DNA from: Nitrososphaerales archaeon TH5894
GTDB lineage: Archaea; Thermoproteota; Nitrososphaeria; Nitrososphaerales; Nitrososphaeraceae
DNA: 7,815 nucleotides
NCBI GenBank assembly: GCA_014523485.1
Contig: JAATVK010000159.1
Location: 1-7,815, forward strand
Direction: 5' to 3'
Shown here: in pieces, positions 6,334-7,815 of the stretch
Layout: the number at the start of each line of letters is the position of its first letter
Position numbering within the stretch: position 1 is the stretch's first letter
Notes under the pieces: model-generated
Databases searched by the model: none
Told to the model about the DNA's origin: nothing
What the model saw: the letters and a program-made list of their open reading frames with translations, nothing else
Position numbers and translations under genes: made by a program

Positions 6334-6792
6334 ATGATTCGCAATATAGATAAATATTCTTTCATTCTATCAAACATGAACAGGAAATATATGTTCTGCA
6401 TGGCTGTAGCCATTAGCTTCTTTGTAGGATCTGGATTTGTTATTGCAAATCAAACGGTTATGGCTGTACAATTTTCTTATCCATATAGCAGCTCTGCCTA
6501 TAACAAAGCATACAACAACAATACATCCTTCTATGACAACTCTGCCAATAACAAAGCATACAATCCCAACAACAATGACAGAAATGATAGAGACGCATCC
6601 TTCTATGACAACTCTGCCAATAACAAAGCATACAATCCCAACAACAATGACAGAAATGACAAATATTCAGACTCTTATAGTAAATTTGCTGGATATAGTA
6701 AATATCCAAGAAATGACAAAATACATGAATGCCAAAAAGGACCTTTCGAAGGCTTCTTTACCAGTTCAGTTGAATTTTGTTTCAGCAAATGA
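6334..6792 (+). CDS. Secreted Asn/Tyr-rich repeat protein with a two-Cys C-terminus
   Basis: No known family could be named. The product (152 aa from ATG 6334; GTG 6331 adds one residue, and ATG 6376 would give 138 aa) has a signal peptide: MNRKYMFCMAVAISFFVGSG then cleavage probably after VIA or VMA. From the internal ATG the n-region is of ordinary length, while TATA spacing favours 6331/6334, so the start is undecided. The mature part is hydrophilic: a Tyr/Ser-rich beginning with a degenerate SAYNKAYNNN unit, then two 24-residue repeats with core SFYDNSANNKAYNPNNN and charged ends DRND. Asn-Asn-Thr-Ser near the first copy gives possible N-glycosylation. The C-terminus has CQKGPFEGFFTSSVEFC, two Cys 16 residues apart that could form a disulfide; I believe similar tails occur on other thaumarchaeal secreted proteins, but could not check. 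The signal peptide and Cys motif identify this frame as the coding one. Likely a surface or extracellular structural protein. Confidence 0.7.
   Translation: MIRNIDKYSFILSNMNRKYMFCMAVAISFFVGSGFVIANQTVMAVQFSYPYSSSAYNKAYNNNTSFYDNSANNKAYNPNNNDRNDRDASFYDNSANNKAYNPNNNDRNDKYSDSYSKFAGYSKYPRNDKIHECQKGPFEGFFTSSVEFCFSK
6524..6659 (+). repeat. 72-bp tandem repeat, two copies
   Basis: Bases 6524-6587 and 6596-6659 are identical over 64 nt with a 72-bp period, encoding two 24-residue units. A shorter, diverged copy of the same core (CTCTGCC-ATAACAAAGCATACAA) lies just before, near 6492-6514. Near-identity at silent positions points to recent duplication. Confidence 0.9.
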
Positions 6793-6805
6793 TAAGATTA
6801 CATAA

Positions 6806-6826
6806 TTAGCTTAAAAACTAAGCTAA
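6806..6826 (+). terminator. Stem-loop plus downstream T-run after the Asn/Tyr-rich gene
   Basis: TTAGCTTA (6806-6813), loop AAAAC, TAAGCTAA (6819-6826) form a perfect 8-bp stem 13 bases after the stop codon. A run of eight T's follows about 24 bases later (near 6849-6856), which is the usual archaeal termination signal. Confidence 0.4.
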
Positions 6827-7054
6827 GTTAGACAATTAAACATAATAATTTTTTTTATGACAAATTAATACCTAAATTCTTTAAATACAATATAATTTAT
6901 TCTCTTTATTAATAACGTAAATAAATGCAAATCAATAGATATACATTACAATTTAGAATACTAGATATGATAAGTTAAAAATGAATTGAATTAAATAAAT
7001 TTAAAATTAAAAATAAAATATTATATAGTAATAACTAAATATAATTTCGAATAT

Positions 7055-7091
7055 AAATGGATAGAACTTTTTATTTTTTCTTTATCCATTT
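7055..7091 (-). terminator. Inverted repeat enclosing the ChaB stop codon
   Basis: AAATGGATA (7055-7063) and TATCCATTT (7083-7091) pair perfectly over 9 bp, extendable by a G-T and an A-T pair inward. The right arm encodes the conserved Trp-Ile near the ChaB C-terminus and the TAA (7071-7073) lies in the loop. Read on the + strand the loop is T-rich, so it could also stop transcription arriving from the Asn/Tyr-rich gene. Confidence 0.35.
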
Positions 7092-7351
7092 GCCATCTTC
7101 GCCTTTTTTATATTTTTTCTTAACTGCGGACCAAGCTACTTTATGTGCAACTTCTTCGTTGCTCTCTTTCTTTCCACCTCTTCTTTTATCTGGATTTTTA
7201 TACTGTTCTAATGCACTACTATGAGCCTCTTTAAAAATTTCTTGAGCATGAGCTGGAAGTTCATCAATTCTTTCCTTTGTGATGTCAGAAAGGTCTTTTT
7301 CTTCCTTTTGGCCATTATTATTTTCCCTTCTTTTCCCTTTGCCTTCACCAT
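7071..7351 (-). CDS. chaB: ChaB family protein, start and body in different frames (frameshifted or recoded)
   Basis: The body, read from 7322 down to the TAA at 7071-7073, is a clear ChaB domain (PF06150): ITKERIDELPAHAQEIF, then KEAHSSALEQYKNPDKR, EEVAHKVAWSAVKKKY and GEDGKWIKKK, matching E. coli ChaB (LPSHAQDIYKEAFNSAWDQYK, EETAHKVAWAAVK) along its length. In E. coli chaB lies next to the cation/H+ antiporter gene chaA; a regulatory role is presumed, not proven. No antiporter gene is in this window. The body frame has no ATG, GTG or TTG after the upstream stop at 7383-7385. The only good start, ATG at 7351 with a TATA-like box 25 nt upstream, is in another frame and would end after about 45 codons. 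A -1 shift at GGGAAAA (7331-7337) joins them into MVKAKGKRRENNNGQ... of 93 aa. Sequencing error, mutation or programmed frameshifting are all possible. Confidence 0.85.
7331..7337 (-). promoter_or_regulatory. Candidate -1 frameshift heptamer G GGA AAA in chaB
   Basis: In the frame of the ATG at 7351 this reads G-GGA-AAA, fitting the X-XXY-YYZ slippery rule. A -1 slip leaves GGG AAA paired and continues as AGA AGG GAA AAT, exactly the ChaB frame. Downstream there is only a weak possible stem (AAAGG 7304-7308 with CCTTT 7289-7293). It is equally the place where one lost A would create an artefact. Confidence 0.35.
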
Positions 7352-7371
7352 AATTGATAAAGAGTAAAAAA

Positions 7372-7380
7372 CTAATTAAG
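7372..7380 (-). promoter_or_regulatory. TATA-like element of chaB
   Basis: On the minus strand CTTAATTAG is centred about 25 nt upstream of the ATG at 7351. This matches the leaderless layout of the other genes and supports initiation at that ATG although it is out of frame with the ChaB body. Confidence 0.3.
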
Positions 7381-7385
7381 AATTA

Positions 7386-7652
7386 ATGTGTATGTGACTT
7401 TACAATAAATATTAAATACAAATATCTTAACTTTTCTAATCTATGATCTATGATTATATGCAAGAAAAATGAATTTTTCATAAGAAAAAACTTCATATTA
7501 TAAAATGATCTAGTTTACTATCTTCTTTTATTCAATTGCAATTTTCTGTTTTACCTAAAATTTATAGTATAACATTTTTAGATAAAAGCTAAGTAAAGCT
7601 TTTGTTCTCAAGAGTCATAGCATATATTTCAATCAATTTAAAAGTTGTATAC
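7386..7652. other. AT-rich intergenic region, no gene seen
   Basis: No frame of useful length was found. One hairpin stands out: AAAAGCT (7584-7590), loop AAGTAA, AGCTTTT (7597-7603). It has no T-run after it and no recognised neighbour gene, so no role is proposed. Confidence 0.4.
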
Positions 7653-7779
7653 CTACAATAAATCAATTTTTCTTTCCAAAGTTATCTCTATTTCGTGTTT
7701 CTCATCTTTGAATACAATTTTTGGTTCTTCTCGTAGAATTTTTAGCTAAAAGCTCTTGTATTGGCGCCAATATAGCAAA
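7653..7779 (-). pseudogene. Possible decayed or frameshifted gene 3' end
   Basis: On the minus strand, codons ending at TAG 7653-7655 read ILREEPKIVFKDEKHEIE ITLERKIDLL, with an alternating charged/hydrophobic pattern typical of real protein, but a stop closes the frame only two codons upstream (TAG at 7746-7748). Immediately before, another frame reads FAILAPIQELLAK without a stop. Removing one A from the five-A run near 7739-7743 would join the two into a stretch of about 40 residues. No start codon context, family or promoter was found. Chance in AT-rich DNA is a serious alternative. Confidence 0.2.
7759..7772. promoter_or_regulatory. 14-bp perfect palindrome TATTGGCGCCAATA
   Basis: The sequence equals its own reverse complement and its GC-rich centre stands out in very AT-rich DNA. 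It could be an operator for a dimeric regulator of a gene beyond the window, but it also lies inside the possible decayed coding stretch (codons for ILAPI), which would explain its higher GC. Confidence 0.25.
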
Positions 7780-7815
7780 TTATTTTTTTTTGAGTTTCTA
7801 TTATTACAGAGGACA

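Noticed and set aside
6458..6709. 83-codon minus-strand Cys/His-rich frame (repeated CHFCHCCWDCMLCYWQSCHRR)
   Set aside because: It looks like a metal-binding repeat, but is the antisense of the Asn/Tyr repeat, with no promoter or plausible N-terminus.
6437..6805. 122-codon + strand frame over the Asn/Tyr repeat gene
   Set aside because: A 72-bp repeat is a multiple of three and stays open in several frames. Only the frame starting at 6331/6334 has a signal peptide and a Cys-containing tail.
181..7614. TTCTCAAGAG occurring at 181-190 and again at 7605-7614
   Set aside because: A single 10-base match without extension is not enough to suggest attachment sites or element ends.

Overview
The window is strongly AT-rich and reads as archaeal, most likely an ammonia-oxidising thaumarchaeon of the Nitrosocosmicus/Nitrososphaera type. 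That placement is an inference. It rests on AT-rich DNA with long non-coding gaps, start codons that lack a Shine-Dalgarno sequence but have a TATA-like box about 26 nt upstream (leaderless archaeal promoters), and several secreted low-complexity proteins rich in Gln, Asn, Tyr or Ser. No rRNA, tRNA, transposase, CRISPR array or phage gene was found.

Layout: a possible 3' tail of an Asn-rich protein (3-95, +); a small UBP-type zinc-finger protein (425-700, -) divergent from a pirin-family cupin (857-1825, +); a 12-TM MFS transporter (1982-3292, -) convergent with pirin and divergent from a secreted alpha/beta hydrolase (3622-4743, +); a secreted protein ending in seven 12-residue repeats, each with an N-glycosylation sequon (5188-5748, +); a secreted Asn/Tyr-rich protein with a 72-bp tandem repeat (6334-6792, +); and a ChaB-family gene (7071-7351, -) whose start codon and conserved body lie in different frames. 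The last 460 bases hold no intact gene.

No operon is evident. Every gene seems to have its own promoter, and the pieces look like independent accessory genes. Three of them (hydrolase and the two repeat proteins) encode exported proteins and lie in a row on the + strand, so 3.6-6.8 kb can be read as a cell-surface or secretome segment. The most unusual signals are the ChaB frame break, which falls on a textbook -1 slippery heptamer; the periodic sequon array; and compact stem-loops placed at or just after the stop codons of four genes.
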